Of a DNA stretch of 56,552 nt, positions 35,417 to 46,422 are shown one piece after another. The stretch covers positions 1 through 56,552 of the forward strand of contig NZ_JADVOP010000028.1 of NCBI RefSeq assembly GCF_016508585.1, written 5' to 3'. Below the pieces are notes generated by a model that did no database searches, was not told the origin of the DNA, and saw nothing but the letters and a program-made list of their open reading frames with translations. How positions within the stretch are numbered: the stretch's first letter is position 1; every line of letters begins with the position of its first letter. The position numbers were made by a program, and so were the translations under genes. Origin of the DNA: Acinetobacter baumannii (GTDB lineage: Bacteria > Pseudomonadota > Gammaproteobacteria > Pseudomonadales > Moraxellaceae).

Positions 35417-36109
35417 TTAATGGTGTGATTCATTGCCCACTACTTTATAAATAATTGCACCAATAACCGCACCTACGATCGGTGCAACCCAGAACAGCCA
35501 TAACTGACTCAGTGCAGCCGTTTCCGCAAATAATGCCACAGCGGTACTACGTGCAGGATTCACTGAGGTATTGGTCACTGGAATGCTGATGAGATGAATC
35601 AGGGTGAGTGCTAAACCAATGGCAATCGGCGCAAAACCAGCAGGTGCGCGTTTATCTGTTGCCCCCAAAATGACAATCAAGAACACAGCGGTTAAGACAA
35701 TTTCAATGATCAGTGCTGAAACCAAAGAATACTTTCCAGGAGACAAATCTCCATAACCGTTGGTTGCAAACCCACCTGTTCCAGCGAATCCAGCTTGTCC
35801 TTGAACAATTAAATATAAAATAAAAGCAGCAAGGATACCGCCGACAACTTGAGCAATGATATATGGAACGAGGTCTTTGGCATCAAAACGCCCACCCACC
35901 CATAAACCGACGCTGACCGCAGGATTGAAATGACCACCTGAGATATGACCGAGTGCATAAGCACCTGTAAGGACTGTAAGACCGAATGCGAGTGCTACAC
36001 CTGCAAAACCGATACCCAACTCTGGAAAAGCCGCAGCAAGCACGGCACTACCACATCCTCCAAAGACGAGCCAAAAGGTTCCGATAAATTCTGCAAGATA
36101 TTTATTCAT
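35417..36109 (-). CDS. aqpZ: Aquaporin Z
   Basis: 230 residues, six hydrophobic helices, with both NPA boxes: [11 protein letters not shown] (about 61-71) and [13 protein letters not shown] (about 180-192). The [17 protein letters not shown] start is typical of AqpZ. Channels water across the inner membrane. Single gene; its promoter would be in 36110-36393, where I see only AT-rich DNA. Confidence 0.95.
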   Translation of the reverse strand: MNKYLAEFIGTFWLVFGGCGSAVLAAAFPELGIGFAGVALAFGLTVLTGAYALGHISGGHFNPAVSVGLWVGGRFDAKDLVPYIIAQVVGGILAAFILYLIVQGQAGFAGTGGFATNGYGDLSPGKYSLVSALIIEIVLTAVFLIVILGATDKRAPAGFAPIAIGLALTLIHLISIPVTNTSVNPARSTAVALFAETAALSQLWLFWVAPIVGAVIGAIIYKVVGNESHH

Positions 36110-36393
36110 ATTGATTCCTATTTATTTTTTTGAACGGAATGGGTTATGTCGCTATTTTTAAAATAGTTGATAACCTTTCGATGAGGTACAACTTTATATT
36201 TTCAGCATCATTATCATAGTTTAAAAATATGAAAATTGAATCACAAATAAAAAAAATTGCTAATACTATCACTTAATGTTCTGATTTAATTGTGGAAAAA
36301 ACTATCTGGATTTGCCCAAAGTATGATCTAAATACGGCAATAACATGCGAAATTTACTGGATATTTATCCGTTCAAATCAGGCTTGATGAGGT

Positions 36394-37401
36394 TTAGGTA
36401 TTTGGGTTTTGAATTCGCCATTGCTGCGGCGTAAGTCCAGTCCAATGCTTAAAAGCGCGTTGGAAAGCACTTTGTTCAGAGTAGCTCAAAAGCAAAGCAA
36501 TTTCATGCAGTCCTAAATAGCGATCTTGCAAATATTGAAAAGCCAGTAATTTCCGGACGTCCTGAACACGTTGCTGATAGGTGGTATTTTGACTTTGTAA
36601 ATGACGTTGTAATTGTCGTGTAGACATATTGAGCTGCTTGGCAATTTCTTCAATTTGATAATTATTTTTTTGCAGTCCCAATAAAATACTTTGTTGTAAG
36701 CGCTCATCCAGTTGGGTGGTATTCGGCAAGCTGTCCAGTAAAGCTTGCGCTTGTTGCATAAGCAACTTTTGTAAGGTTTGGTCACTTTGTTTAAGGGGGA
36801 TAGTAAGTGCGCTGGTTGGAAAGATCAACTCAACTTTGTCTTGTTGAAACTTTACAGGACAATCAAAAAATTTTTCATATACCCTACTGTTTTTAGGTTT
36901 AGGGTGAACAAAATTGACTTGGTGAGGTCGAATATCGTTGGAAGAAATCGACAAGCGCAAAAATTGAACCATCATTGCAATGGCGATTTCATTGGTGATT
37001 TGCGTGGTTAGGTGAAAAGGTAGATTCTCCCAACGGATCGAAATGTACTTTTCATCCACATACTCAATCTTAAGTGGACTGCCATCATAAATTAAGCGAT
37101 GAAAATCATGATAACGGGTGAGCGCTTCACCTAGGCTGTCACAGGATTGTGCGATATAGGCAATGATGCCGATATGTTTGGGTTGGACAAAATTGGCAAT
37201 TTCCAAACCCAAAGCAGGGCTGTGTACCTGTGACTGTATATCATCCAAAATTTCACGCCAAACGGTATAGTCAAAGCGTTCAAGATTTTGAATGTGTTGC
37301 AGCTTGGGTGAAATGTTTAAGCCCTTAGCTTCGCTAAAGGTATAGAGTAATTGCCCAAGCCCTCCATAAACGGAGCCTGCATAATCCTTTAATAGCATCA
37401 T
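36394..37401 (-). CDS. AraC-family regulator (AraC-type N-terminal domain)
   Basis: About 335 residues. N-terminal region of the Arabinose_bd/OruR-like type (HIGIIAYIAQSCDSLGEALTRYHDF region, about 75-100), and a C-terminal AraC helix-turn-helix pair: IEEIAKQLNMSTRQLQRHLQ and LHEIALLLSYSEQSAFQRAFKHWTGLTPQQWR (parts). The frame opens at a GTG 37407; the tandem ATGs at 37401 and 37398 are equally possible. Divergent from the fatty-acid-hydroxylase-like gene at 37619, which it may control. Confidence 0.88.
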   Translation of the reverse strand: MMLLKDYAGSVYGGLGQLLYTFSEAKGLNISPKLQHIQNLERFDYTVWREILDDIQSQVHSPALGLEIANFVQPKHIGIIAYIAQSCDSLGEALTRYHDFHRLIYDGSPLKIEYVDEKYISIRWENLPFHLTTQITNEIAIAMMVQFLRLSISSNDIRPHQVNFVHPKPKNSRVYEKFFDCPVKFQQDKVELIFPTSALTIPLKQSDQTLQKLLMQQAQALLDSLPNTTQLDERLQQSILLGLQKNNYQIEEIAKQLNMSTRQLQRHLQSQNTTYQQRVQDVRKLLAFQYLQDRYLGLHEIALLLSYSEQSAFQRAFKHWTGLTPQQWRIQNPNT

Positions 37402-37618
37402 TAACACATCTTGTGGTTGTGTGATTTACATCATGTAAGATCAAACTTGGTGCTATTTTAAGCGAGTTTAATTCCTGCAAACAAGTCGCATTTTATACGC
37501 TTGGACATGGATTTTCTCTATGGATTATGTCGTGATTTGTCAATGAAAAGCCTTTTCTATGTCAATATCTTTTTTCAGCAGCGTTTTATATTAAAAAATA
37601 AGCAGAGGAGAAAAAAAG

Positions 37619-38257
37619 ATGTTAAAAGGCTTTTTAGTTGGACTGGTCTTTGCGAACGGCTTTGAGTGGGTTGCACATAATTATATTTTGCACGGTCAAC
37701 ACCGTCCTGGAAAACCGCGTTTTAGCCCTGTGCCAAGAAGTATGAAATCACACTGGGAACATCATCGCGAAGTCCGTAAGCAGGATTTTCATGATGATGG
37801 CTATGTGCAAGGCATATCGAATTGGCGCACCAAAAATGAAATCGTTTCATTGGCCGTGGTTGCGGGTGCTGCGAGTTTAATTTTTTATCCTATTTCAAAA
37901 GGCATGGTGGCTGCATCGTTATATAGTGCCTGCAATTATTATTATATTCATCGCCGTGCACATTTAGAGCCTGAGTGGGCAATGAAAAAAATTCCTTGGC
38001 ATTATGATCATCATATGAATGCCAATCAAGATGCAAACTGGTGTGTGACCAAACCGTGGTTTGACTATCTGATGGGCACACGGGTGATCTCATCCGCAGA
38101 TTTAAAAGAGCAGAATCCATTGGGGATCACGCTGCCTCAGCCGATTGCAGGTTGGGTTTCAAAAACCGTTGAAAAGTATTTCCCAGCCAAATGGGTCGAG
38201 AAAAAGCCACAAGTGATTGAACAAAATTTGGATAGCCGTGTGGATTCGGTCGCCTGA
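37619..38257 (+). CDS. Fatty acid hydroxylase/sterol desaturase-like membrane protein
   Basis: 212 residues with the histidine clusters of di-iron membrane hydroxylases: HWEHHREV (about 43), HRRAH (about 118) and WHYDHHMNAN (about 136), among hydrophobic segments (residues 3-22 and 60-95). AGGAG precedes ATG 37619. Likely hydroxylates a lipid in the inner membrane. Divergent from an AraC-type regulator, with 217 bases between for shared control. Confidence 0.83.
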   Translation: MLKGFLVGLVFANGFEWVAHNYILHGQHRPGKPRFSPVPRSMKSHWEHHREVRKQDFHDDGYVQGISNWRTKNEIVSLAVVAGAASLIFYPISKGMVAASLYSACNYYYIHRRAHLEPEWAMKKIPWHYDHHMNANQDANWCVTKPWFDYLMGTRVISSADLKEQNPLGITLPQPIAGWVSKTVEKYFPAKWVEKKPQVIEQNLDSRVDSVA

Positions 38258-38474
38258 ATTTGTATTTCATTGAAGTTGAGCGTCGATCAATCTGATTGGT
38301 TTTGAGCGCTATTTTTACCCCCGTTGATCTGAAAGCGCAAATGATCAGTTCGATTGTCGTAATTTGTCATAAAATATGTATGTTTGGTCAATGTATAACA
38401 TTTTTTCATGATTATACTGGCTAGCATCAAGATATGTTTGATATTTCAAATAGCTGTGGTTTATCAAGTTTATA

Positions 38475-38498
38475 GGAGTCTCCAAGACTCCTTTTTTT
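38475..38498 (+). terminator. Intrinsic terminator
   Basis: GGAGTCT, CCA loop, AGACTCC (38475-38491), then seven T. It lies about 220 bases past the hydroxylase-like gene. Confidence 0.9.
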
Positions 38499-38835
38499 AT
38501 GTCTGGAAAAACATAAAATCGGACTTCCCATAGAGTACGATCAGCATTGTTGAGTGGGAGTTTAGGTTGTACCCTCGCTTAACGAGAGAATTTTGTCATG
38601 TTTTTATTTTTAAGAAGTGCCGGGGCATTGCCTACGCAAATTTATTCAAGCTTTCGATGTAAAGTGTAGCAATGACGGCTTTATATCCTTCAGCAACAGA
38701 TTGATTGTATGGATCAAGAAAAATTACATTTGCTGGGTATGCGTTTTTCAACAGATGGACTTTATATTGAACTGATTGGCGCATTGATCATTGAAATGTC
38801 TGAGGTACTTTCCTCTGTCGATCAGAGAGATAGCA

Positions 38836-38860
38836 TAAAAAAATCCCCAGTAGGGGATTT
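38836..38860 (-). terminator. Terminator of the argH-yggX unit
   Basis: AAATCCCC (38841-38848) pairs with GGGGATTT (38853-38860), AGTA loop, with a plus-strand A-run at 38837-38843; so a T-run for minus-strand transcripts from yggX. Confidence 0.88.
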
Positions 38861-38919
38861 CTCTGTGAAGTACCAATATACAGGTTGTTTTCAATGAGTA
38901 TTTTATAAATCTTTGAAAA

Positions 38920-39189
38920 TTACTCTGGTTTTAGGCCTTCTGCTTTTTCCAACGATTCATCATTGTTGAAGAATTTTTCACGTTGTTCTTCTAAAAACTT
39001 CTTTGCATCTGCTTCAAATACATTTAAACGTTTTTCGTTAATCAATGTGGTTTGATGCTTTAACCATTCTTGCCAAGCTTGTTTAGACACGGTATCAAAT
39101 AGTTCCTGTCCTTTTGCGCCCGGGAAGGGGGCAAAGTCTAAACCTTCTAACTCTTTTTGATATTTACGGCAAAATACTTGTCGAGTCAT
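38920..39189 (-). CDS. yggX: Fe(2+)-trafficking protein YggX
   Basis: 89 residues, the family length. [17 protein letters not shown] with the conserved Cys at residue 7, then [34 protein letters not shown] (parts) of the YggX fold. Protects iron-sulfur clusters and handles labile iron in the cytosol. Starts 11 bases after argH, so it is in the argH operon. Confidence 0.95.
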   Translation of the reverse strand: MTRQVFCRKYQKELEGLDFAPFPGAKGQELFDTVSKQAWQEWLKHQTTLINEKRLNVFEADAKKFLEEQREKFFNNDESLEKAEGLKPE

Positions 39190-39200
39190 ATCAAAACTCC

Positions 39201-40631
39201 TTATGCATAAAGTTTTTCTAAACGTGTATGAGCGCGTTCAATCGCAGCAGCCACTTGAGCAGGTGCAGTTCCACCAATATGGTTACGGGCATTGACTGAA
39301 GCTTCTAATGTAAGTGCCTTTTCAAATACATCTGCCTGAATTAAATCAGAGAATTGCTGTAATTGTTCAAGCGTTAATTCTGAAAGGTCTTTAGATTCCT
39401 GCACACCCAATGCAACTGCTTTACCTACGATTTCATGGGCATCACGGAAAGCGACCCCATTTTTAACCAGATAATCAGCCAAATCTGTTGCGGTAGAGAA
39501 GCCACGCAGTGCTGCTTCACGCATTACATCAACATTGGGTACCAGTGCTGGGATCATATCGGCAAAAGCCATCAATGAACCACGAATGGTATCAATCGCA
39601 TCGAATAAAGGTTCCTTGTCTTCTTGATTGTCTTTGTTATAGGCCAAAGGTTGACCTTTCATTAAGGTTAACAGACTCATAAGGTCGCCATAGACACGAC
39701 CTGTTTTACCACGGACCAGTTCAGGAACATCCGGGTTTTTCTTTTGAGGCATGATCGAAGAGCCAGTACAGAAACGATCTGGAATGTTCACAAATTTAAA
39801 TTGTGCAGATGTCCAAAGAATCAATTCCTCTGACATACGCGATAAATGCATCATGATCAGTGAGGCTGCTGCGTTGAATTCGATGGCAAAGTCACGGTCT
39901 GAAACAGCATCTAATGAGTTTTCAGCAACTGCTTCAAATCCTAATAGCTCCGCAGTCAATGCGCGGTCAATCGGGTAGGTTGTTCCTGCCAAAGCTGCTG
40001 AACCCAAAGGCATACGGTTAACACGTTTACGACAGTCAATCAGACGCTCCGAGTCACGTAGCAACATTTCAAACCATGCCATTAAATGATGACCAAAAGT
40101 CACTGGCTGTGCTGTTTGCAAATGCGTGAACCCAGGCATGATGGTTTGGGTATTGTTGCTGGCTAAACTGAGAATACCTTTTTGTAGTTTTTCCAGTAAT
40201 TTTAAAATTGCATCAATTTCATCGCGGACATAGAGACGGATGTCTGTTGCAACCTGGTCATTACGGCTACGTCCGGTATGGAGTTTTTTACCTGTGATAC
40301 CAATACGCTGAGTCAAGCGAGATTCGATATTCATGTGCACATCTTCAAGATCGATGCGCCATTCGAATTGACCTGCTTCAATTTCAGTTTTAATTGTGTT
40401 CAAACCATTGATAATGTCATCACGTTCTTGTTCTGTAAGTACCCCAACTTTTGCTAACATAGTTGCATGCGCAATAGAGCCTGCAATATCTTGTTTATAA
40501 AAGCGTTGGTCAAACTGGACAGAAGCAGTAAATTCAGCAACAAAAGCATCAGTAGCTTCAGAGAAACGACCGCCCCACATGCCTGAAGTTTGGGCTTGTG
40601 ACGGATTAGAGGAATTAGAAGATGTGGTCAT
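39201..40631 (-). CDS. argH: Argininosuccinate lyase
   Basis: 476 residues. [11 protein letters not shown] start of the fold after an 18-residue tail, [26 protein letters not shown], and the fumarase/lyase signature [12 protein letters not shown] (about 298). Cleaves argininosuccinate to arginine and fumarate, the last step of arginine synthesis. Its 5' end overlaps, head to head, the start of the algZ frame by 10 bases. Operon with yggX. Confidence 0.97.
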   Translation of the reverse strand: MTTSSNSSNPSQAQTSGMWGGRFSEATDAFVAEFTASVQFDQRFYKQDIAGSIAHATMLAKVGVLTEQERDDIINGLNTIKTEIEAGQFEWRIDLEDVHMNIESRLTQRIGITGKKLHTGRSRNDQVATDIRLYVRDEIDAILKLLEKLQKGILSLASNNTQTIMPGFTHLQTAQPVTFGHHLMAWFEMLLRDSERLIDCRKRVNRMPLGSAALAGTTYPIDRALTAELLGFEAVAENSLDAVSDRDFAIEFNAAASLIMMHLSRMSEELILWTSAQFKFVNIPDRFCTGSSIMPQKKNPDVPELVRGKTGRVYGDLMSLLTLMKGQPLAYNKDNQEDKEPLFDAIDTIRGSLMAFADMIPALVPNVDVMREAALRGFSTATDLADYLVKNGVAFRDAHEIVGKAVALGVQESKDLSELTLEQLQQFSDLIQADVFEKALTLEASVNARNHIGGTAPAQVAAAIERAHTRLEKLYA

Positions 40632-41782
40632 ATCGGCTCAGTAGGAAAAAAAGCAGTAGAACTAAACGCAGTATAACAAATTCAACCTCACTTGCCGAAG
40701 TAAAGCACAATCATTCATCAAGAAAATCTGCATCGCATTTTCAGCCCTCGTATTTTTTAAGCAAAATGGGGCGTCGTCAGTATTTATTGGAATTATTTAT
40801 TTCCAGTAATGTGCTGGCTTTTTTACTGGCTTTGGCAGAGGCGCAGTCGTGGAGCAATCTGAATGTTTGGCATGTTTTAGAATATATTTTATATATTAAC
40901 TGGATATTATTGGCATTTGCTGCTTTTCAGGATTTATTTGCCAAAAGATTAGCGCAATATACTTATTTATCGGTGATGATTTTCAGTTTTATACTTTTAC
41001 AGATCATCGTCATGTGCACTACTGTGGTGCTGAATATTGTGTACTATTGGGCTGTGCATTTTTCTTTACAAAATATTTCGGTAAGTGAGATCAGTCATAA
41101 TCTTATTTTGCATTTAAGTTATGGCGTATTACTCGGCGCATTTTGCCTGCGTTATATGTATATTCGCGAGCAAGCTGTTTTGCAGCAGCACAGTGAATTA
41201 AATGCGCGGGTTCAAGCAATGCAGGCGCGAATTCATCCTCATTTTTTATTTAACAGTTTAAACAGTGTGGTGAGTTTAATTGCAATTGATCCAGATAAAG
41301 CAGAACAAATGCTGATTGATTTGTCGAAACTGTTTAGAGCGAGCTTTCAAGAATTAAAATTGGTGACCTTAAAAGAAGAAATACAATTATCGAAACAATA
41401 TATTGCAATTGAACAAATCCGTTTGGGCGAGCGTTTGAATGTTGAGTGGAATATTCCACAGCCTAGATTATTGGAATATGTGCAAATTCCATTATTAACA
41501 TTACAGCCCTTAATTGAAAACAGTATTTTTTATGGGGTCGAAAACCAAATGAAAGAGGCCAAGATCGGTATACTGGTTGAAATATTGCAAAATCAAGTCA
41601 ATATAGTCATTACCAACCCATTTTTACAAGATAGAATAAAAGTAAGACAAGGGCATGGAATTGCTTTAGAAAATGTAAAACAGCGTTTAAAAGCACATTT
41701 TGGCGATTCTGTTTATTTTCGGAATTATGCAGGGAATGGATTATTTACAATGGTCATTCAATATCAGTATAAAAATAGATGA
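40622..41782 (+). CDS. algZ: LytS/AlgZ-family sensor histidine kinase
   Basis: 386 residues. Four hydrophobic helices (about 57-180) then the His_kinase domain: [18 protein letters not shown] (phospho-accepting His), [15 protein letters not shown] (N box) and [13 protein letters not shown] (G box). Likely partner of the AlgR-type regulator encoded next. The ATG at 40622 lies inside argH; residues 1-48 are basic and low in structure, so a start near ATG 40766 is possible, but I see no strong RBS for either. Conserved gene order argH-algZ-algR-hemC. Confidence 0.88.
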   Translation: MWSYRLSRKKSSRTKRSITNSTSLAEVKHNHSSRKSASHFQPSYFLSKMGRRQYLLELFISSNVLAFLLALAEAQSWSNLNVWHVLEYILYINWILLAFAAFQDLFAKRLAQYTYLSVMIFSFILLQIIVMCTTVVLNIVYYWAVHFSLQNISVSEISHNLILHLSYGVLLGAFCLRYMYIREQAVLQQHSELNARVQAMQARIHPHFLFNSLNSVVSLIAIDPDKAEQMLIDLSKLFRASFQELKLVTLKEEIQLSKQYIAIEQIRLGERLNVEWNIPQPRLLEYVQIPLLTLQPLIENSIFYGVENQMKEAKIGILVEILQNQVNIVITNPFLQDRIKVRQGHGIALENVKQRLKAHFGDSVYFRNYAGNGLFTMVIQYQYKNR

Positions 41783-41834
41783 TTGGAACATGTATTAAAA
41801 ATAAATAATGTAAGTATTTGGGTAAGGAGGAGCA

Positions 41835-42572
41835 ATGGACATCCTGATTTGTGATGATGAACCGCTTGCAGTGGAACGCTTATCACGGCTGGTGTCGCAA
41901 CTTGGGCATCAGGTTATTGCCACAGCACAACATGGAAAGCAAGCGTTGGAGATGGTTCAACAGTTCGAGCCTGATGTTGTGTTGCTGGATATTCAGATGC
42001 CAGAAATGGATGGCTTAAGTTGTGCGCAACATTTGGCGCATTTTAACCCGATGCCTGCAATCGTATTTTGTACAGCGTTTGACGAGCACGCTTTACAAGC
42101 GATTCAATCTCAAGCAAAAGGATATTTGTTAAAGCCAATTGCCAAGGATGAATTGGAAACAGTTTTAGGGAATGTGACTAAACTGACACAAGCTCAATTA
42201 ACTCAGATAGAAAAAAAAGAACTCATGGAAGAAAAAGTGCAAAGGCAGCAGATTGCTGCAAAAACCTATCGTGGTTTGGAATTAATCCCTGTTGAAAATA
42301 TTTACTATTTTTTAGCAGATCAGAAATATGTCACCGTTCGCCATAAAAATGGCAGTGTCTTGATTGATGAAACGTTAAAGGATCTGGAAACTGAATTTTC
42401 AGATCGTTTTATACGAATACATCGTAATGCGCTCATTTCTTTAGATTATTTAGATGGTCTGGAAATGGTTGCTTCAGGACAGTATCAAGCGCGATGTCGT
42501 GAGCTAGAGGAACGTCTGGCCGTGAGCCGTCGTCATTTACCATTGCTTAGGGAACGCATGCAGAATTTATAG
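41835..42572 (+). CDS. algR: LytTR response regulator AlgR
   Basis: 245 residues. Receiver domain (DILICDDEPLAVERL, VVLLDIQMPEMDG with the phospho-Asp near 53, CTAFDEHALQA, YLLKPI) and a C-terminal LytTR DNA-binding domain (IYYFLADQKYVTVRHKNG, FIRIHRNALIS). AAGGAGG stands 8 bases before ATG 41835, the best RBS in the region. With AlgZ it forms a two-component pair; in Pseudomonas the homologue governs alginate and twitching, which should not be assumed here. Confidence 0.93.
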   Translation: MDILICDDEPLAVERLSRLVSQLGHQVIATAQHGKQALEMVQQFEPDVVLLDIQMPEMDGLSCAQHLAHFNPMPAIVFCTAFDEHALQAIQSQAKGYLLKPIAKDELETVLGNVTKLTQAQLTQIEKKELMEEKVQRQQIAAKTYRGLELIPVENIYYFLADQKYVTVRHKNGSVLIDETLKDLETEFSDRFIRIHRNALISLDYLDGLEMVASGQYQARCRELEERLAVSRRHLPLLRERMQNL

Positions 42573-42665
42573 CTTTGTGTGAAAGATAAATCATTTTGAT
42601 AATTTACTTGCATTTTTAAGATTGCAGGGTAAGTTTAGAGTGTTTAAAAGTTTGGCAAAACTGAA

Positions 42666-43595
42666 ATGATGAAAACCTTGAAAATCGCAACTCGACAAAG
42701 CCCGCTTGCATTGTGGCAGGCAGAACATATTCGTGATCGTTTGGAACAATTGCATCCGCATATCAAAGTAGAGTTGGTGACTTTTGTCACTCAAGGTGAC
42801 AAAATTTTAGATACACCCTTGGCCAAGATTGGCGGAAAGGGGTTATTTGTCAAAGAACTTGAAGCAGCATTGATGGATGGACGTGCAGATTTAGCCGTAC
42901 ATTCTATGAAAGATGTACCCATGCAGTTGCCGGAAGGTTTAGAGCTGGCAGTGATTTGTGAGCGTGAAGATCCATTTGATGCTTTTGTTTCAAATCACTA
43001 TGCAAAGTTTGAAGACTTACCGCAAGGCGCAAAGCTTGGGACGTCTAGTCTGCGCCGTAAATGTCAAATTCTAAAACAACGCCCTGATTTGGAAGTGATT
43101 GATTTACGTGGGAATGTCGGTACACGTTTGTCTAAACTTGATGCAGGTCAGTACGATGCAATTATCCTTGCCAGTGCCGGGTTAAAACGCTTGGGACTTG
43201 CAGAACGTATACGTCATACGCTTTCAGCAGAGCTCAGTTTACCTGCTGTGGGACAAGGGGCATTGGGTTTGGAGTGTCGCTCAAATGACCCTGAAACTTT
43301 AAATTTGATTCTGCCTTTGATGCACAATGAAACCAATGCCTGTGTACGTGCTGAACGTGCCTTCAATGCTTATCTGGAGGGGGGCTGTCAGGTACCGATT
43401 GCCGGTTTTGCAACATTGAACAATCAAATATTGTCTTTAGAGGGGCGTGTTGGAAGTACCGACGGTCAGACTTTGCTATGTAGCACAGTTCTCGGTACAG
43501 TCGATCAAGCAGAACAGTTGGGCGTACAACTCGCACAAGATTTATTACAACTGGGTGCTGGAGAGTTACTCAAAGCACTGTATCAAACACAGTAA
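42666..43595 (+). CDS. hemC: Porphobilinogen deaminase (hydroxymethylbilane synthase)
   Basis: 309 residues. [54 protein letters not shown] and the dipyrromethane-cofactor loop around [18 protein letters not shown] with the attachment Cys (about 241). Joins four porphobilinogens into hydroxymethylbilane for haem and sirohaem. Followed within 10 bases by hemD. Tandem ATGs (42666, 42669) make the exact start uncertain by one residue. Confidence 0.97.
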   Translation: MMKTLKIATRQSPLALWQAEHIRDRLEQLHPHIKVELVTFVTQGDKILDTPLAKIGGKGLFVKELEAALMDGRADLAVHSMKDVPMQLPEGLELAVICEREDPFDAFVSNHYAKFEDLPQGAKLGTSSLRRKCQILKQRPDLEVIDLRGNVGTRLSKLDAGQYDAIILASAGLKRLGLAERIRHTLSAELSLPAVGQGALGLECRSNDPETLNLILPLMHNETNACVRAERAFNAYLEGGCQVPIAGFATLNNQILSLEGRVGSTDGQTLLCSTVLGTVDQAEQLGVQLAQDLLQLGAGELLKALYQTQ

Positions 43596-43605
43596 TTTGG
43601 TTGCA

Positions 43606-44388
43606 ATGCTGTTTATCAATACACGTCCGATTGATCGAGCTGAGCCTTTAACAGCATGCTTGCGTCAATCCGGTTTTACTGTGGTTGATCTGCCTTTATT
43701 GGTGTTAAAGCCCCGCCCATATGACGATAGCTTATCTGCACTGTATGCAGAACTTTTAACAACTCAGTGTATTGTTGTGGTCAGCCCGACGGCTGTGCGG
43801 ATGGGAATGCAATATCTTCAGCAGTCTGGGCTGTCACTTGCGCAAATACAACATATACAGTGGATTGCCGTAGGCAGGAAAACCGCACAACATTTGTCTG
43901 AGTTTGGTATTCAAAGCCATGTCCCAGAAGTAGAAAGCTCCGAAGGCATGCTGAGTTTACCGATATTTAACAGCATAGAAAATATTCAGAGAATAGCATT
44001 TTGGCGTGGTGAAGGTGGTCGTCAGTTTATGATGCAGCAGTGCCAAGAACGTCATATTGATGTTTTAAACTTTGTTTTGTATGAGCGTCTATGTCCACCT
44101 GAAACCCATAAACGGTTTGCTGCTTTGCTTGATCAAATTGATCAGTTTGAGCCACCTTATTGGATTTGCATCAGTAGTGAGGCAAGCTGGCGAAATTGGT
44201 TGGCGTTGACAAAAAAGCATCCTCATTTGGTCGATGCCTGTCATTATTTGGTTTTGGGTGAGCGTTTGTATCAATTATTAATGCATGATAAAAATGCTAC
44301 TCAAAAATGTTTTAATATCACTGAAATTTTAACACTGGAACCAGAAGCAATTTTACACAGCATCGTGCAGTTGCAAAGGAAATTATGA
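43606..44388 (+). CDS. hemD: Uroporphyrinogen-III synthase
   Basis: 260 residues from ATG 43606 (MLFINTRPIDRAEPLTACL). HEM4-type fold with LFINTRP, VVVSPTAVRMGM, IAVGRKTAQHL, FWRGEGGR and CISSEASWRNW. Closes hydroxymethylbilane with inversion of ring D. The open frame extends into hemC, but this start lies 10 bases after the hemC stop; a TTG at 43597 is also possible. Ends in an ATGA overlap with the next gene. Confidence 0.9.
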   Translation: MLFINTRPIDRAEPLTACLRQSGFTVVDLPLLVLKPRPYDDSLSALYAELLTTQCIVVVSPTAVRMGMQYLQQSGLSLAQIQHIQWIAVGRKTAQHLSEFGIQSHVPEVESSEGMLSLPIFNSIENIQRIAFWRGEGGRQFMMQQCQERHIDVLNFVLYERLCPPETHKRFAALLDQIDQFEPPYWICISSEASWRNWLALTKKHPHLVDACHYLVLGERLYQLLMHDKNATQKCFNITEILTLEPEAILHSIVQLQRKL

Positions 44389-45218
44389 AGAAGTTTATTT
44401 ATATCTTATTGTTGATCGCTTTAGGATGGCTCATTAAGTTGAGTTATGACTTCTATCATGTTTCACAACAGTTGAATGAGATCCAACAAACACTACATAA
44501 AAGTGAACAAAAAAATGCCAGTTTGAACGATCAATTGGTGGCAGTAAAAAGACAGGCGGATGAACCGAGTCAAGAAGCGAGCAAGCAAACCCCTGTATTT
44601 AAAGAACCCAGTACTGGAATCAACCCAAGTGTGTTGATTAAACAACAACTAGAGCTGGTTCAATTTGCGATACAACAACAGCAATTTGTCTATGCTCTGG
44701 AGCATTTAACCCAAATTAACCAATCGTTAGATCAGTATGCCGTGGCAGAAGCAGTCAAGCAAAGTCTGCATCAAACCATTGCTCAAGATATGCAGAATAT
44801 CCAACAGTTTGTGATTGAAAGAAATGCGCAGCAAGATCAGTTGGATAGCTTGATTAAACAGGTTGATCAAAGTTTAAATGCAGAGTTGAAAAATAATCAA
44901 CTCAAATTAAACACCAGTCAGCGCGCTCATTTTTGGGAGAAATGGTTCAAAGTTGATGTGCTCAATACCGATGCACCAGAACTGAGCAATCGCCGCTTTA
45001 TTTTAAAAGAAACCCAGTTGAGACTGTTGCTGGCACAGCAATTGTTGATTAAAGGTCAGAACGTAGAATATAAAGCCATGCTGAACCAGGCGATTCAACA
45101 GCTTGAATTGCTGCCAGATGCAGCAAGCCAAAAAATCAAACAGCAATTACTCAACATTAAGCAAAGCTCACAGGCACCCGTACCTAAACTGAATAGTTTG
45201 GCAGTGTTGGGGTTGTAA
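44385..45218 (+). CDS. hemX: HemX-like membrane-anchored protein
   Basis: 277 residues. One N-terminal transmembrane helix (about 4-22), then coiled-coil and Gln-rich helices (about 27-60 and 90-160). Matches the HemX type found between hemD and hemY; the proteobacterial HemX lacks a proven reaction and this one has no methylase motif. Starts with ATGA overlap on hemD and ends one base before hemY, so translation is coupled. Confidence 0.8.
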   Translation: MKKFIYILLLIALGWLIKLSYDFYHVSQQLNEIQQTLHKSEQKNASLNDQLVAVKRQADEPSQEASKQTPVFKEPSTGINPSVLIKQQLELVQFAIQQQQFVYALEHLTQINQSLDQYAVAEAVKQSLHQTIAQDMQNIQQFVIERNAQQDQLDSLIKQVDQSLNAELKNNQLKLNTSQRAHFWEKWFKVDVLNTDAPELSNRRFILKETQLRLLLAQQLLIKGQNVEYKAMLNQAIQQLELLPDAASQKIKQQLLNIKQSSQAPVPKLNSLAVLGL

Positions 45219-45219
45219 G

Positions 45220-46413
45220 ATGAAACATATCTTTTTGATCTATGCCTTTATTAGCCTGATTATTTTTGCGATTTTAAGTGTGTTGAGTTATGCCGCAGGG
45301 GCAGGCTATGTCTATGTACTTTGGCATAATATTCAAATTCAGACTAACTTGTGGGTGTTGTTGTTTCTAGGCATTATCATCAGCTTTGTTATGCATGTGA
45401 TGTGGTATGTCTTGAATCGCTATCTACGTAGAGAAAAAAGAAAATTAGAACAAGTACTCAACTTTAATGATTTGCACCCTTTTGAGCAATTGGGCGTCTT
45501 ATGGTTATTGGATGGCGAAGACGAACAAGAACAAGTCATTCAAAGTATTTTTGATCAGTCTGGTTTATTAAAACCGATTATTCAATCTCGATTATTGTTT
45601 AAGCAAGGTCAGTATGCGGCAGAGTTACACGCTTTAGAAAGTAGTCCACCTTCGGCGTTTGAACTGGCGGAAATTCTACGTATCGAAATTTATTTGGCAC
45701 AGCATGACAGCCAGCAAGCTTTGACGCATCTCGAGTTTTTAAATGGTCATGAGTTGTCGCCATGGCTCAGCCAACTTGCAGAAAGCTATAAATTATCAGT
45801 ACAGAAGTTATGGGGGCAGTTTGCGATTCAGTCACCTTGGCACTATTTGCACTCAAGTCAATTTGGACAATTGGAAGTAGCGACCAAACAACAATGGTTG
45901 ATTGAGCTTTTAGGTTGTTATGATCAAGCACAGTTTGAAGACTTGGAATTATTACAGCATAAGTTTTTTGAAATTGCCCCTTTACTTGAACAAATGCCCT
46001 ATGACACCAAAGTATTATGGTTGAAGTTAATTACCCGTCTACCTGAGCTGGCACAGCAACAGCAACAACTTGCCATTCAATTGCTGGATGAGAAATTTGA
46101 TCAGGATGTTTTCTATTTGTGGTTTCAACAACAGTTGCTTCGACAAAATCCAGATTATGAATATCTGGAACAACAGATTATTCATCTGGAAAGTAAATAT
46201 ATCAACATTCCTGTATTTAGTTTTGCAAAGTGGCATATATATACGGCGACCCAGCGAGAAACAGAAGCGGACCAGCTCTTGTCATTATATCCAAATGATA
46301 TATTGATGAATTACTTGCGGATTAAAGCCACGTTAAATGGAAATGATGAATTAATTCAGCAATTGAATTCAATTTTTGAAAAAGACAGCAATTACATTCA
46401 GTTTAAAATTTGA
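45220..46413 (+). CDS. hemY: HemY-like membrane protein
   Basis: 397 residues. Two N-terminal hydrophobic helices (about 4-30 and 44-66) with the HemY_N-type start, followed by helical repeats of TPR character through residue 390. This is the gammaproteobacterial HemY of the hemCDXY operon, thought to have an accessory, scaffold-like role in haem synthesis; it is not the oxidase named HemY in Bacillus. Close packing with hemX and with the thioesterase gene 9 bases on. Confidence 0.82.
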   Translation: MKHIFLIYAFISLIIFAILSVLSYAAGAGYVYVLWHNIQIQTNLWVLLFLGIIISFVMHVMWYVLNRYLRREKRKLEQVLNFNDLHPFEQLGVLWLLDGEDEQEQVIQSIFDQSGLLKPIIQSRLLFKQGQYAAELHALESSPPSAFELAEILRIEIYLAQHDSQQALTHLEFLNGHELSPWLSQLAESYKLSVQKLWGQFAIQSPWHYLHSSQFGQLEVATKQQWLIELLGCYDQAQFEDLELLQHKFFEIAPLLEQMPYDTKVLWLKLITRLPELAQQQQQLAIQLLDEKFDQDVFYLWFQQQLLRQNPDYEYLEQQIIHLESKYINIPVFSFAKWHIYTATQRETEADQLLSLYPNDILMNYLRIKATLNGNDELIQQLNSIFEKDSNYIQFKI

Positions 46414-46422
46414 GAATACATT

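Larger units (their letters stand above)
38258..38919. other. 660-base intergenic region
   Basis: Holds a terminator for each side (38475-38498 and 38836-38860) and a segment with inverted bits (CTCG...CGAG near 38575) but no gene I can support. A 62-codon frame at 38709-38897 runs into the second terminator and has no recognised match, so it is left out. Confidence 0.5.

Noticed and set aside
38709..38897. 62-codon plus-strand frame before yggX
   Set aside because: Runs through the argH-yggX terminator and has no family likeness.
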